64,000 bases of DNA from Bacteroidales bacterium (GTDB lineage: Bacteria; Bacteroidota; Bacteroidia; Bacteroidales; Marinilabiliaceae), in the NCBI GenBank assembly GCA_024401395.1, contig JAKSLD010000008.1, positions 62,001 through 126,000 of the forward strand. Direction: 5' to 3'. Position 1 is the stretch's first letter. Every line of letters begins with the position of its first letter. Positions 36,562 to 45,099 of this stretch are shown in pieces. The notes under the pieces are model-generated. The model worked only from the letters and a program-made list of their open reading frames with translations. It had not been told where the DNA came from and ran no database searches. Both the position numbers and the translations under genes were made by a program.

Positions 36562-37005
36562 ATGATTATGGAAAAATCAAAACAGACATTACTGGACCAG
36601 CGTTACCTGGCTATGGCTCGTATCTGGTCTCAGAATTCATACTGCCAGCGTAGGCAGGTGGGCGCCCTTATGGTCAAGGATAAGATGATTATCTCTGATG
36701 GCTATAATGGGACTCCGTCTGGTTTTGAGAATATTTGCGAGGATGAGGAGGGTAAGACTAAGCCTTATGTTCTCCACGCAGAGGCTAACGCTATCTCTAA
36801 AATCGCTAAAAGTAGTAATAGCTCCGATGGCGCAACTATGTACGTGACTGCTTCTCCTTGCCTCGAATGTGCCAAACTTATCATTCAGGCTGGAATACGT
36901 CGCGTAGTCTACTCCGAGGAGTACCGACTCACCGATGGTATAGATCTGCTCCGCCGCGCAGGTGTAACAGTCGATCATATAGAAGAAGAAATAATCATCA
37001 AGTGA
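36562..37005 (+). CDS. dCMP deaminase (cytidine/deoxycytidylate deaminase family)
   Basis: 147 residues. Zinc-dependent deaminase with the HAEANAI motif (His ligand and catalytic Glu) and the Cys pair in PCLEC. The N-terminal GYNGTPSGFENICED is typical of deoxycytidylate deaminase, which converts dCMP to dUMP for dTTP synthesis. A second ATG at 36568 is equally possible as start. The S41 peptidase gene follows 10 bp later. Confidence 0.92.
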   Translation: MIMEKSKQTLLDQRYLAMARIWSQNSYCQRRQVGALMVKDKMIISDGYNGTPSGFENICEDEEGKTKPYVLHAEANAISKIAKSSNSSDGATMYVTASPCLECAKLIIQAGIRRVVYSEEYRLTDGIDLLRRAGVTVDHIEEEIIIK

Positions 37006-37015
37006 ACTTTTAATT

Positions 37016-38614
37016 ATGCGTTATAAGAAACTTTGGTCCCCTATAATACTCGGTATCGCTGTAATCGTTGGTATTTTTCTCGGCCGTTTGTCTACGCCTA
37101 AGCAGCAGGCTGACGATTACGAGGGCGTGCAGGTAATGCAGATGCCTACATCAACTAATAAGCTCCAGCAGATCCTTGATGCTGTCGAACTTTATTATGT
37201 CGATAATGTATCTACAGATTCTATTCTCGAAAAGGTAATACCTCAGGTCCTCGAGGATCTGGATCCTCATACAACGTATATCCCTGCCGATTTGCTTAAT
37301 GATGTCAATAGTGAGTTGAAATCTAATTTCGGAGGCGTTGGCGTTCAGTTCGCTATAATCCAGGATACGGTGAATATCGTCGCAGTGGTGAATGGTGGAC
37401 CGTCTTCTCATCTCGGAGTGCTCCCTGGTGATAGAATTATCAAGGTGAATAACGAACCTTTCGTCGGACCGTCAATAACCAATCAGATGGTTATCGACTC
37501 TCTCAGGGGTGATATCGGCACGACTGTCGATATTACTGTATTCCGCGCAGGTACTAACATAGATTTCCGCATCACACGTGGCTTGATTCCTCAATATAGC
37601 GTCAATGCTTCTTATATGCTGACGGATAGCATCGGTTATATCTCTATCGACCGCTTCGCAGAGAATACCTACGAGGAGATGCTTCAGGGTATCGCTAAGC
37701 TTAAGACGCAGGGCTGTACTAAATTGGTGGTTGACTTGAGGTCTAATCAGGGTGGTCTGCTGGATGTCGTCATCCGAATGTGTAATGAGTTCTTGGGTGC
37801 AAGGGATCTTATCGTTTATACTGAGGGCGCTCACCAGGTTCGCCAGGAGGCTCGAGCCGATGGTCGTGGCGTGTGCCAGGATATGGAGGTCGTTACTCTG
37901 ATTGATGAATTTTCTGCTTCTGCTAGCGAAATATTCGCAGGTGCAATGCAGGATAATGACCGCGGCCTGGTAATCGGACGCCGTTCGTTTGGTAAGGGTC
38001 TCGTGCAGACTCAGTTGCAACTGCCTGATTTGTCTGCCCTCCGTCTGACTATCTCTAGATATCATACCCCAAGTGGCAGATGTATCCAGCGCCCTTATTC
38101 TGATGGTCGTGAGGATTATTATCAGGAAATGGGTCGCCGTTTCGCGAATGAACTTTTTAAGGTGGATAGTACGAAGATGGATCTGGAACATAAATACTCG
38201 ACCAAGAATGGTCGTACCGTTTTCGGTGGCGGCGGTATTATTCCAGATATCTTCATCCCTCACGATACCACAAAGGCTTCGGTCTTCTTGTATAATTTGC
38301 GAGCAAAGACTGTCCTCTATTCTTATTCGCTCGAATATGCTAATAAGCATAGGGATGAATATAAGGGAATGTCTACTAAGTCGGTAGTGGAGGCTCTGAA
38401 GCAGAAGAGTCTTTGGACTGATGTGCTGAATTATGCTGCTTCTAAGGGTATTAGCCCTAAGGGTAAGATTAATCCTGTCGAGAAAAATATCATTGAGCAG
38501 GATGTTAGGGCATATATTGCTAAGGATATATCGGGCAATGATGCTTTCTATGCTATCCTTAACGAAACAGACCCAGCAATTCTGAAGGCTATAGAGTCTA
38601 TGGAAGGTAAATAA
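37016..38614 (+). CDS. S41 family C-terminal processing peptidase
   Basis: 532 residues. An N-terminal signal anchor (about 8-24) places it in the periplasm. A PDZ domain follows (about 90-185: GGVGVQFAI through GDRIIKVNNEPF). The protease core has the catalytic Ser in DEFSASASEIFAGAMQD and Lys in GRRSFGKGLVQTQ. The helical C-terminal 150 residues are typical of Bacteroidota CtpA-like enzymes. Its stop overlaps the next gene's start (TAATG). Confidence 0.94.
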   Translation: MRYKKLWSPIILGIAVIVGIFLGRLSTPKQQADDYEGVQVMQMPTSTNKLQQILDAVELYYVDNVSTDSILEKVIPQVLEDLDPHTTYIPADLLNDVNSELKSNFGGVGVQFAIIQDTVNIVAVVNGGPSSHLGVLPGDRIIKVNNEPFVGPSITNQMVIDSLRGDIGTTVDITVFRAGTNIDFRITRGLIPQYSVNASYMLTDSIGYISIDRFAENTYEEMLQGIAKLKTQGCTKLVVDLRSNQGGLLDVVIRMCNEFLGARDLIVYTEGAHQVRQEARADGRGVCQDMEVVTLIDEFSASASEIFAGAMQDNDRGLVIGRRSFGKGLVQTQLQLPDLSALRLTISRYHTPSGRCIQRPYSDGREDYYQEMGRRFANELFKVDSTKMDLEHKYSTKNGRTVFGGGGIIPDIFIPHDTTKASVFLYNLRAKTVLYSYSLEYANKHRDEYKGMSTKSVVEALKQKSLWTDVLNYAASKGISPKGKINPVEKNIIEQDVRAYIAKDISGNDAFYAILNETDPAILKAIESMEGK

Positions 38615-39045
38615 TGGAAGAACTTGGATATCTGAGCCTGTTCACCGCGAGTTTTCTCTCCGCAACTGTCCTTCCTTTTTCTTCTGAGGCCATAGTGGCA
38701 GCTATGGTTCTTGGTAGTTTCAATCCGTGGTATATCCTCGTCATCGCAACTATAGGTAACTGGCTTGGCAGCGTATTGACTTATTATATGGGCTACGTCG
38801 GCGATTGGAACAGAATCCAGCGATGGCTTAGAATCGATGAGAAGAAAACGGAGAAATACGTTGTCTATTCAAGACGATATGGCGCTTGGGTGGGCTTACT
38901 TGTATGGTTGCCTGGTATTGGAGATGTCCTCGCAATATGTATGGGCCTGATAAGATGTAATCAATTGTTGTCTGCTACGACAATCCTTATGGGTAAATTC
39001 GCCCGATATGCCATTATCATATACCTGACGTGTCTGGCTAAATAA
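38614..39045 (+). CDS. YqaA-like small membrane protein (SNARE-associated/VTT family)
   Basis: 143 residues with about four helices. YLSLFTASFLSATVLPFSSEAIV, NWLGSVLTYYMGYVG and WLPGIGDVLAICMGLIRC match the YqaA branch of the DedA/VTT superfamily. Function uncertain; larger DedA proteins act in lipid flipping and membrane homeostasis. The one-base overlap with the S41 peptidase gene implies coupling. It ends at a bidirectional terminator shared with secG. Confidence 0.85.
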   Translation: MEELGYLSLFTASFLSATVLPFSSEAIVAAMVLGSFNPWYILVIATIGNWLGSVLTYYMGYVGDWNRIQRWLRIDEKKTEKYVVYSRRYGAWVGLLVWLPGIGDVLAICMGLIRCNQLLSATTILMGKFARYAIIIYLTCLAK

Positions 39046-39082
39046 TAATGGCATTGTCATTATATGTATAATATGACAAAAT

Positions 39083-39122
39083 AAAAAAGCCTGAGTCCCA
39101 ATATCGCGACTCAGGCTTTTTT
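39083..39122. terminator. Bidirectional terminator between yqaA-like gene and secG
   Basis: Perfect 15-bp stem starting AAAAAAGCCTGAGTC (39083) paired with 39108-39122; A run on one side and T run on the other serve both strands. Confidence 0.92.
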
Positions 39123-39149
39123 ATTCTCGTTTGGAATAGTTCCTCGAAT

Positions 39150-39491
39150 TTACTCTGCTGGCTGCTCTGTAGCGCTAGGAGTTGGGAACGATGGTGCTGC
39201 AGGAGCTGTCTGCTGCTGATTTCTCAACAACTGGTCAATCTCAGCGTTGCTGTTTGTTCCAGCATTTCGAGAAGGAATGAGTGCTACAGCAACGAAAGAG
39301 AACAACATGATAGCTGCTGCAAGAGTCCATGTAGACTTCTCGAGAAAATCTGTTGTCTTTCTTACGCCAAACTGTGCCTGCTGGCTAGCAAACTGCTGTG
39401 ACAAACCGCCACCCTTCGAATTCTGTACCAACACTGTGATGATCAAAAATACGCAGATCACCATTATTATCCATGTTATTACTGTATACAT
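39150..39491 (-). CDS. secG: Preprotein translocase subunit SecG
   Basis: 113 residues. Two membrane helices (about 3-22 and 53-73) flank the conserved loop VLVQNSKGGGLSQQFAS and FGVRKTTDFLEKSTW. SecG helps SecA-driven export through SecYEG. The C-terminus is a disordered Gln/Pro/Ala-rich tail, usual in Bacteroidota. Last gene of the minus-strand set sigma-54 regulator, lptE, TPR, secG. Confidence 0.93.
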   Translation of the reverse strand: MYTVITWIIMVICVFLIITVLVQNSKGGGLSQQFASQQAQFGVRKTTDFLEKSTWTLAAAIMLFSFVAVALIPSRNAGTNSNAEIDQLLRNQQQTAPAAPSFPTPSATEQPAE

Positions 39492-39509
39492 GTCTTTAAG
39501 TTTATAGAC

Positions 39510-40322
39510 TTATTTATTTTCTAATTCGTTAATACGAGATGCAAAGTAACTGCTTTTTTCTGGATATTTCAAACCTAATTTGCGGAATATGTTAATCGCT
39601 TTGTCAAATTGGCCTTGTTTTATGTAAATTCTTGCCAATGTCTCGGTCAAAATATCGTCATTGTCAGCATTTAGCTGTGTCTCTTCATGTTGTGTGTCCG
39701 TCTTTTGTTGCGCCTCAGTGTGGGGTGCACTGTTGGTGACACTACGGGGTATTATGCTTTCTGCTTTGTCGCTGCTCAAGAACGACTCTATCAGATCCAG
39801 ACTTCTTGAACGTGTGTTTTTTCTCCTGTCGTCTTTTGGAACCTCTGCTTTCTTGTTTGGCATTGATGGCTGTTTGTCCATGTAATCCAACCAATCGGAG
39901 AATCCGCAGTTGTCTTTTTCTGACACTTGTTTGGTGATATCTTCAATGGAGTATATCCCATTGCTCTCATTTGATTGTGCCTCTGCCGAGAAATCGAATT
40001 CGTAATCGCCCATGCTCCACGACACAATATCTTCTGTGGGCTTTTCTCTCTCTCTTTCTACCGATTCTGCAATTTGCTCGGTTATGTCGGGCTTGCTTTG
40101 TATAAGGTTGAATAGGGCACTTCGGTTCGAAATGCAAATAGCACCCTTATGGAGCGATGCGTCGTAATTCGTAATCCCGATGTCGCTCATTCCCTTGAGC
40201 ATAAGCATCCATCCTGCCTCAAAGTAGGGATGTTCTGTAATCTCGTGCTCTAATTTTTCTACAACACTGGCAGATAAGTGCAACGGGTCGGATATGGAAC
40301 TGTAAAATTCTTCTTGCGTCAT
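39510..40322 (-). CDS. TPR-containing protein between lptE and secG
   Basis: 270 residues, no signal peptide. The N-terminal 80 residues form a conserved helical part (LEHEITEHPYFEAGWMLMLKGM), the middle is low-complexity and polar, and the C-terminus has a tetratricopeptide-like pair (ILTETLARIYIKQGQFDKAINIFRKLGLKYPEKS). The position between lptE and secG is conserved in Bacteroidales. Function unknown. Confidence 0.75.
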   Translation of the reverse strand: MTQEEFYSSISDPLHLSASVVEKLEHEITEHPYFEAGWMLMLKGMSDIGITNYDASLHKGAICISNRSALFNLIQSKPDITEQIAESVEREREKPTEDIVSWSMGDYEFDFSAEAQSNESNGIYSIEDITKQVSEKDNCGFSDWLDYMDKQPSMPNKKAEVPKDDRRKNTRSRSLDLIESFLSSDKAESIIPRSVTNSAPHTEAQQKTDTQHEETQLNADNDDILTETLARIYIKQGQFDKAINIFRKLGLKYPEKSSYFASRINELENK

Positions 40323-40325
40323 ATT

Positions 40326-40850
40326 CTACCAGTCTGCAAATGCCTTGTTGAAAATATTTTGTGTCAATTCCTCTATAATCTCAGCAGTGGCTTCTGCTTC
40401 TATATCGTTGAGGTTGATGTCTGATTTGTAGTCGTAATATGCCGAGAAGGATTGTTCCCAGTCTTTTTTCGGGTCTTTCGAATTCCTGCAGCGTATCTTG
40501 ACGGTCACCGTGAGTCGCGTTTCTGCCGATACAGCATCTGCCTTCATCGCCATAGGCTGCGTAGCATAGCCTGTAATGTTGCCAGAGAAATCTACATCTC
40601 CATTATCCACAACAAGCACTAGTCGCGATTCGTTCTGTATCCTGTCTTTTAACCCTTCTGTCAGGTTGGGAGATAGTTCCGGATAAATCAATGGCGCTCG
40701 GTTGTTGATAAACTGAACGGAGAATGTGTTCAGATTTTCTGGTATTGAGGCTCCACTGAGAGTGAACGATACGGTACACCCGATCGCCATAATGCATGTT
40801 ATGACAACCATGGCAATGCCTAGCCAGATATTTTTACGTGTATATTTCAT
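40326..40850 (-). CDS. lptE: LptE-like LPS-assembly lipoprotein
   Basis: 174 residues with a lipoprotein signal (lipobox MAIGC, Cys about residue 25), followed by VSFTLSGASIPENLNTFSVQFINNRA, which is characteristic of Bacteroidota LptE. LptE plugs the LptD barrel and assists LPS placement in the outer membrane. The start overlaps the stop of the sigma-54 regulator by one base. lptD is not in the window. Confidence 0.88.
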   Translation of the reverse strand: MKYTRKNIWLGIAMVVITCIMAIGCTVSFTLSGASIPENLNTFSVQFINNRAPLIYPELSPNLTEGLKDRIQNESRLVLVVDNGDVDFSGNITGYATQPMAMKADAVSAETRLTVTVKIRCRNSKDPKKDWEQSFSAYYDYKSDINLNDIEAEATAEIIEELTQNIFNKAFADW

Positions 40851-42115
40851 TATTTTAATCCGTAAGCTTCTATTTTACGGTAAAGAGTTCTTTCTGCTAT
40901 CCCTAATTCTTGCGCTGCAAGTTTTCGCTTGCCGTTGTGCTTTTCAAGAGCCTTCCGTATCAATTCTCTCTCGTTTTCTGGAATTGAGAAGGATGCTTCT
41001 TCATCATTGCCCAATACTTCTTCGGTATCTTGAATGTCTCGTATATGCTCGTCCGAATTCAGGATATGGTGTATATGATGGCTGTTATTGTCGTATGATG
41101 GCTTGTGCATTAGCGTCAGTCCGTCTTCTACTGTATACCTGTCAAGTATCTGCTGGTTTTCTACGCTCATATTGCCATGATGCTCGGCCATATCAAGCAC
41201 TAGTTTCTTGAGGTCGGCCATCTCTCGGCGCATGTCAAACAATACCTTGTAGAGTATCTCTCTCTCGTTTTCGAATGTCTCTTGTCCGTTGTTCGATGCG
41301 CGTCCAGGTAGTATCAATGACATGCCATTATGGCTCTCTGGTAGAAATCTTTGTAATTCTACGGCATCTACTATCCTGTCTGATGCCAAAACGGTGACTT
41401 GCTCTGCAATGTTTTTCAGTTGTCGCACATTACCTGGCCACTCATATTTCTTGAGCAGTTCTTTGGCATCTTGCGTCAGTGAAACCGCTGGCATCTGATT
41501 CTTTTCTGAAAAATCATTGGTAAAGCGATGGAATAATGCAGGAATATCGCCCACACGATTGCGCAACGGCGGTATGCGTATCATAATGCCATTGAGACGG
41601 TAGAATAAATCTTCCCTGAATTTTCCGTTTTTAATGGCTTCTTCAAGGTTGACGTTCGTCGCAGCCACAATGCGCACGTCTGTTTTCTTTACAACTGATG
41701 AGCCGACTTTCATGTACTCTCCTTTTTCAAGTACACGGAGTAGCTTGGCTTGGGTGGCTAATGGCAACTCGCCTATTTCGTCAAGGAATATAGTGCCGGT
41801 ATTCGCCTCCTCAAAATAACCTTTGCGGTCTGCCAACGCACCGGTAAATGAGCCTTTTTCATGACCGAATAGTTCGGAGTCCATAGTTCCTTCTGGAATG
41901 GCTCCGCAGTTCACTGCTACATATGGTTTGTGTTTTCTCTGGCTGAACTGATGGATAATCTGTGGGAAGAATTCTTTGCCGCTTCCGCTCTCGCCTATTA
42001 TGAGGGCGGATAGCTGTATAGGCGCAACTTGTACAGCTGTGTCTATCGCACGGTCTAGCATAGGGTCACTGCCTACTATGCCAAAGCGTTTCTTTATTTC
42101 TTCAATCTTCTCCAT
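40850..42115 (-). CDS. Sigma-54-dependent transcriptional activator
   Basis: 421 residues from ATG 42115 (MEKIEEIKKRF); the longer frame back to 42256 is rejected because it reads through non-coding sequence ending at repeat copy 4. AAA+ domain: Walker A GESGSGKE at 41-48, the sigma-54 contact loop GSFTGA at 88-93 (a Ser for the usual Ala), Walker B GTIFLDEIGE at 107-116. The C-terminus is a Fis-type helix-turn-helix (NGKRKLAAQELGIAERTLYRKIEAYGLK). There is no N-terminal receiver or sensor domain, so activity control is not visible. It leads the lptE-TPR-secG set. Confidence 0.93.
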   Translation of the reverse strand: MEKIEEIKKRFGIVGSDPMLDRAIDTAVQVAPIQLSALIIGESGSGKEFFPQIIHQFSQRKHKPYVAVNCGAIPEGTMDSELFGHEKGSFTGALADRKGYFEEANTGTIFLDEIGELPLATQAKLLRVLEKGEYMKVGSSVVKKTDVRIVAATNVNLEEAIKNGKFREDLFYRLNGIMIRIPPLRNRVGDIPALFHRFTNDFSEKNQMPAVSLTQDAKELLKKYEWPGNVRQLKNIAEQVTVLASDRIVDAVELQRFLPESHNGMSLILPGRASNNGQETFENEREILYKVLFDMRREMADLKKLVLDMAEHHGNMSVENQQILDRYTVEDGLTLMHKPSYDNNSHHIHHILNSDEHIRDIQDTEEVLGNDEEASFSIPENERELIRKALEKHNGKRKLAAQELGIAERTLYRKIEAYGLK

Positions 42116-42258
42116 TGTTAGATTACCAAAGTAGTACAAAGATAGTTTGAATTCTACAAATAGACAAGGACACGGCTTTTCATTTGTTCCTATGCTAAAT
42201 GGAATGGCATACTGCCCATGAAAGCATATAGTGAGGTCGATAAAATGGTGTCGCATTA

Positions 42259-42320
42259 TAAAAAACTGCGATGAACAAGGAGCTTCTCCGTATCTAGCCC
42301 GTACCTAGCCCGAGACTACA
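42259..42320 (+). repeat. Interspersed head-plus-11-nt repeat, copy 4
   Basis: T plus six A, CTGCGATGAAC at 42266 (the GATGAAC variant shared with copy 7), AAGGAGCTTCT at 42277, then three clean units: CCGTATCTAGC (42288), CCGTACCTAGC (42299) and CCGAGACTACA (42310). Confidence 0.78.
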
Positions 42321-42392
42321 GATACCGAATTATTATGTTCCGTGATAGCCATGGACTTGGTCCTGGATGGGACCGCCGAGAGGTAGGGGTAT

Positions 42393-42425
42393 AAAAAAAG
42401 AGTTGGCTGACCATCACGGCCAGCC
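42393..42425 (-). terminator. Terminator of the Nudix gene
   Basis: On the minus strand GGCTGGCC pairs with GGTCAGCC (one G-U type mismatch), followed by AACTC and a T run. Confidence 0.75.
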
Positions 42426-42471
42426 CTTACTCATAACCACTCAAAACTCTATATATTACACGTCATATGTT

Positions 42472-42930
42472 CTATGCAATTTTGCCAGTTTGAAGAATCC
42501 TGTCTACAAGACCATCAATTATTGGCATATCTGAAGGTGGCCAAGCTAAACCCATTAGCTGTATCGGCATAAACCATGCTACATAAGAATGTCCATGAAG
42601 CATTACCTTGCCATCTTCAATCTCTGCTAGGAATGGGTGAATGACAAATGTCTTGTCGTTCTTGTCATTGTTAACCTCATACGAAGGCAGATCTTCTTTT
42701 ATACAAATGTTGATGTCGAGCTCTTCCTTAACACGTCTGACAGCACATTCTCTTGGTGTCTCTCCCTCTTGAGGCTTGCCTCCAGGGAACTCCCAGCTGC
42801 CACTGTTCGATAACTCCTCGCCTCGACGGGCAGCCAATACCATGCCATTCCTTATAATGACTGCGCATGCTACATCCTGTCTCGTCTTAGCTTTCATCAA
42901 TTCATTCATTTTGGTTCTTTTAACGTTCAT
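42472..42930 (-). CDS. Nudix hydrolase, MutT-like
   Basis: 152 residues. The Nudix box is GGKPQEGETPRECAVRRVKEELDI; the core RxxxEE is kept but the Glu after the first Arg is Arg and the Gly is Asp. The preamble VACAVIIRNGMVLAARRGEELSNSGSWEFPGG is that of MutT/8-oxo-dGTP diphosphatases, which clean the nucleotide pool. Starts at 42930 or at ATG 42909 (MNELMKAK) cannot be told apart. Its start region is 73 bp from the divergent kdsB ATG, so the two promoters nearly touch. Confidence 0.85.
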   Translation of the reverse strand: MNVKRTKMNELMKAKTRQDVACAVIIRNGMVLAARRGEELSNSGSWEFPGGKPQEGETPRECAVRRVKEELDINICIKEDLPSYEVNNDKNDKTFVIHPFLAEIEDGKVMLHGHSYVAWFMPIQLMGLAWPPSDMPIIDGLVDRILQTGKIA

Positions 42931-42974
42931 CCCTACTTTAAGGTTACAAGTTTCTCAAAGTTTTTGAAAAATTC

Positions 42975-42982
42975 TATCTTTG
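42975..42982 (+). promoter_or_regulatory. -7 element for kdsB
   Basis: TATCTTTG, 20 bp before ATG 43003. It rules out the upstream in-frame ATG at 42964. Confidence 0.65.
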
Positions 42983-43002
42983 CGGTCTCAAATAGAGTAG
43001 AT

Positions 43003-43761
43003 ATGAATGCAAATATATTAGGCCTTATCCCAGCTCGATACGCTTCGACGCGTTTCCCTGGTAAACCTCTTGCCGATATCGGAGGTAAACCAATGATCCA
43101 ACGAGTATATGAACGCGCTGCAAGCGTGTTGGATCATGTTTATGTCGCAACTGATGATGAACGTATCGCTAATGTCGTAAGAAACTTTGGCGGTAGGGTA
43201 GTCATGACTGCCGATACTCATAAAAGTGGTACCGATCGCTGTGCAGAGGCTCTCAATACTGTTCAGTCTGAATTGGGAATCTCTTTTCACGCTGTTATCA
43301 ATATTCAGGGTGATGAGCCTTTTATCGAGCCTACGCAGATCAAACTATTGTCTTCGGCATTCGATAACGCTGCAACTGAAATCGCAACGCTGGTGAAGCC
43401 TGTTGATAATCAGGATGACCTCCTCTCGCCAAATAAGCCGAAGGTCGTCCTTTCTCAAGATGGCAACGCTCTCTACTTTAGCCGCCAGCCTATCCCTTAT
43501 CTCCGTGGCGTGGAAGTGGATAAGTGGCTCGAAAGTGGCCTTAAATACTATAACCATATAGGTATGTATGGCTATCGCTCTGATGTCCTCGGCGCTATTA
43601 CTAAATTGCCTCTGGGAACTCTAGAGAAGGCTGAGTCTCTTGAGCAGTTGCGATGGCTCGAGAATGGCTATTCTATAAAGGTTCTTGAAACAGAGCTGGA
43701 AAGTCTCTCTATTGATACCCCTGAGGATCTTCAGGCATTGAAGAATCGCGGTTTAATCTAA
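43003..43761 (+). CDS. kdsB: 3-deoxy-manno-octulosonate cytidylyltransferase
   Basis: 252 residues from ATG 43003 ([23 protein letters not shown]), the family's usual size. Activates Kdo as CMP-Kdo for lipid A-Kdo synthesis. The nucleotide-binding signature [15 protein letters not shown], the metal/sugar site NIQGDEPFI, and the later [20 protein letters not shown], and [12 protein letters not shown] are intact. metA follows 19 bp later. Confidence 0.96.
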   Translation: MNANILGLIPARYASTRFPGKPLADIGGKPMIQRVYERAASVLDHVYVATDDERIANVVRNFGGRVVMTADTHKSGTDRCAEALNTVQSELGISFHAVINIQGDEPFIEPTQIKLLSSAFDNAATEIATLVKPVDNQDDLLSPNKPKVVLSQDGNALYFSRQPIPYLRGVEVDKWLESGLKYYNHIGMYGYRSDVLGAITKLPLGTLEKAESLEQLRWLENGYSIKVLETELESLSIDTPEDLQALKNRGLI

Positions 43762-43780
43762 CCTATTAAATAAGTCCATT

Positions 43781-44686
43781 ATGCCAATTAGAATTCCAGA
43801 TACCCTCCCCGCTAGACAGATTCTAGAGAGCGAGAATGTGTTTGTTATGAGCGAAACTCGCGCTCTCCAACAGGATATCCGCCCTTTGAAGATTTTGATT
43901 CTCAATCTTATGCCTACAAAGATCACAACAGAGACCCAACTCCTCCGTTGTCTCTCTAACTCGCCTTTGCAGGTTGATGTTGAGTTCCTTCGTACTCGTA
44001 CACATAATTCTAAGAATACTCCTAATGAGCACCTTAGTAATTTTTATAAGGACTTTGAGGAGGTAAGGGGCCATAAATATGATGGTATGATTATTACTGG
44101 AGCCCCTGTTGAGCAGATGCAGTTCGAACAAGTGGATTACTGGGAGGAATTGGTAATGATAATGGATTGGTCAAAAACTAATGTTACTAATACTTTCCAT
44201 ATCTGCTGGGGCGCTCAGGCTGGCTTGTATTACCATTATGGTATAAACAAACATCCTCTCAGTCAGAAAATGTTCGGTATTTATAAGCATAATGTCATCA
44301 ATCCTCAGGAACCTTTAATGCGCGGCTTCGACGATTATTTCTTCGCACCTCATTCGAGACATACTGCCGTTCGTAGTGAGGATATCCGAGGAAACGAGGG
44401 ACTGCATCTTTTGGCTGAATCTCCAGACGCTGGAGCGTACATCGTAATATCTGCCGACCGTCGCCAGATATTCGTAACAGGTCATTCTGAGTATGATCGA
44501 GATACTTTGAAGGGTGAATATGTACGTGATTTGGGTCGTGGTTTGGACATCCAACAGCCTGTGAATTATTTCCCTGATGGCGATGCCAGCGCTATCCCAA
44601 ATGTGATATGGCGAGCCCATGCTCACTTGCTTTATACCAATTGGTTGAATTATTATGTATATCAGGCAACACCATACAACCTGTAA
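43781..44686 (+). CDS. metA: Homoserine O-acyltransferase, predicted acetyl-CoA type
   Basis: 301 residues. Catalyses the first committed step of methionine synthesis. The catalytic Cys is in [15 protein letters not shown], the His in FAPHSRHT and Glu in [10 protein letters not shown]. Residue 111, in TGAPVEQM, is Glu. In this family Glu111 goes with acetyl-CoA use and Gly111 with succinyl-CoA use, so the enzyme is predicted to be homoserine O-acetyltransferase (MetAA) although often annotated as succinyltransferase. It follows kdsB by 19 bp. Confidence 0.95.
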   Translation: MPIRIPDTLPARQILESENVFVMSETRALQQDIRPLKILILNLMPTKITTETQLLRCLSNSPLQVDVEFLRTRTHNSKNTPNEHLSNFYKDFEEVRGHKYDGMIITGAPVEQMQFEQVDYWEELVMIMDWSKTNVTNTFHICWGAQAGLYYHYGINKHPLSQKMFGIYKHNVINPQEPLMRGFDDYFFAPHSRHTAVRSEDIRGNEGLHLLAESPDAGAYIVISADRRQIFVTGHSEYDRDTLKGEYVRDLGRGLDIQQPVNYFPDGDASAIPNVIWRAHAHLLYTNWLNYYVYQATPYNL

Positions 44687-44725
44687 ATTTTAGTTTTTTT
44701 TACATTGATATGTGAAAAAAGTATT

Positions 44726-44733
44726 TAACTTTG
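44726..44733 (+). promoter_or_regulatory. -7 element for the tRNA-Lys pair
   Basis: TAACTTTG, 30 bp before the first tRNA-Lys. Confidence 0.65.
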
Positions 44734-44763
44734 CACCGCCTTAAGACAAGGCAAAACTAGGTT

Positions 44764-44836
44764 GAATCAGTAGCTCAGTAGGTAGAGCACAACACTTTTA
44801 ATGTTGGGGTCCTGGGTTCGAACCCCAGCTGGTTCA
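44764..44836 (+). tRNA. tRNA-Lys (anticodon TTT), copy 1
   Basis: 73 nt. Acceptor GAATCAG with CTGGTTC (one G-U), D arm GCTC/GAGC, anticodon stem CAACA/TGTTG with loop CTTTTAA, T stem CTGGG/CCCAG. CCA is not encoded. Confidence 0.95.
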
Positions 44837-44874
44837 CTCTCACCAAGGTGGGAAACGAGTTTTTACATTAGGTC

Positions 44875-44947
44875 GAATCAGTAGCTCAGTAGGTAGAGCA
44901 CAACACTTTTAATGTTGGGGTCCTGGGTTCGAACCCCAGCTGGTTCA
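44875..44947 (+). tRNA. tRNA-Lys (anticodon TTT), copy 2
   Basis: Identical over 73 nt to copy 1 and placed 111 bp downstream in the same direction; a recent tandem duplication. One promoter and one terminator enclose both. Confidence 0.95.
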
Positions 44948-44987
44948 CTTTATTAAGGTAAGGTTATTTATTAGGTTGGTAAATGTA

Positions 44988-45027
44988 AAACCCCGTAAGA
45001 GATGTGATATTTCTTGCGGAGTTTTTT
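44988..45027 (+). terminator. Terminator of the tRNA-Lys operon
   Basis: AAACCCCGTAAGA pairs with TCTTGCGGAGTTT (one mismatch, one G-U), followed by a T run. Confidence 0.8.
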
Positions 45028-45045
45028 ATTGTCAACTAGAATACA

Positions 45046-45053
45046 TATCTTTA
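45046..45053 (+). promoter_or_regulatory. Possible -7 element for glmS
   Basis: TATCTTTA, one base off the consensus, 46 bp before the glmS ATG. No glmS ribozyme is visible in the short leader. Confidence 0.45.
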
Positions 45054-45099
45054 CGTACAATATAGACAAACAAGGATACTAACAAAACACTACCTACTT

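Larger units (their letters stand above)
42116..42471. other. Gene-free gap with repeat copy 4 and a terminator
   Basis: A 356-bp stretch between the start of the sigma-54 regulator gene and the end of the Nudix gene. It holds the regulator's leader (no clear TAnnTTTG seen), repeat copy 4 (42259-42320), and the minus-strand terminator of the Nudix gene. Nothing else is evident. Confidence 0.6.

Noticed and set aside
38294-38310. TGCGAGCAA within the S41 peptidase gene as a further repeat copy
   Set aside because: Only nine bases match, the following units do not, and the protein sequence there is ordinary.
44764-44947. Tandem tRNA-Lys as an integration (att) site
   Set aside because: The repeat is a full tRNA gene pair with no integrase or foreign genes between or beside it.
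45028-45099. glmS ribozyme upstream of glmS
   Set aside because: Only about 70 nt separate the tRNA terminator from the ATG, too short for the ribozyme, and its core is not seen.
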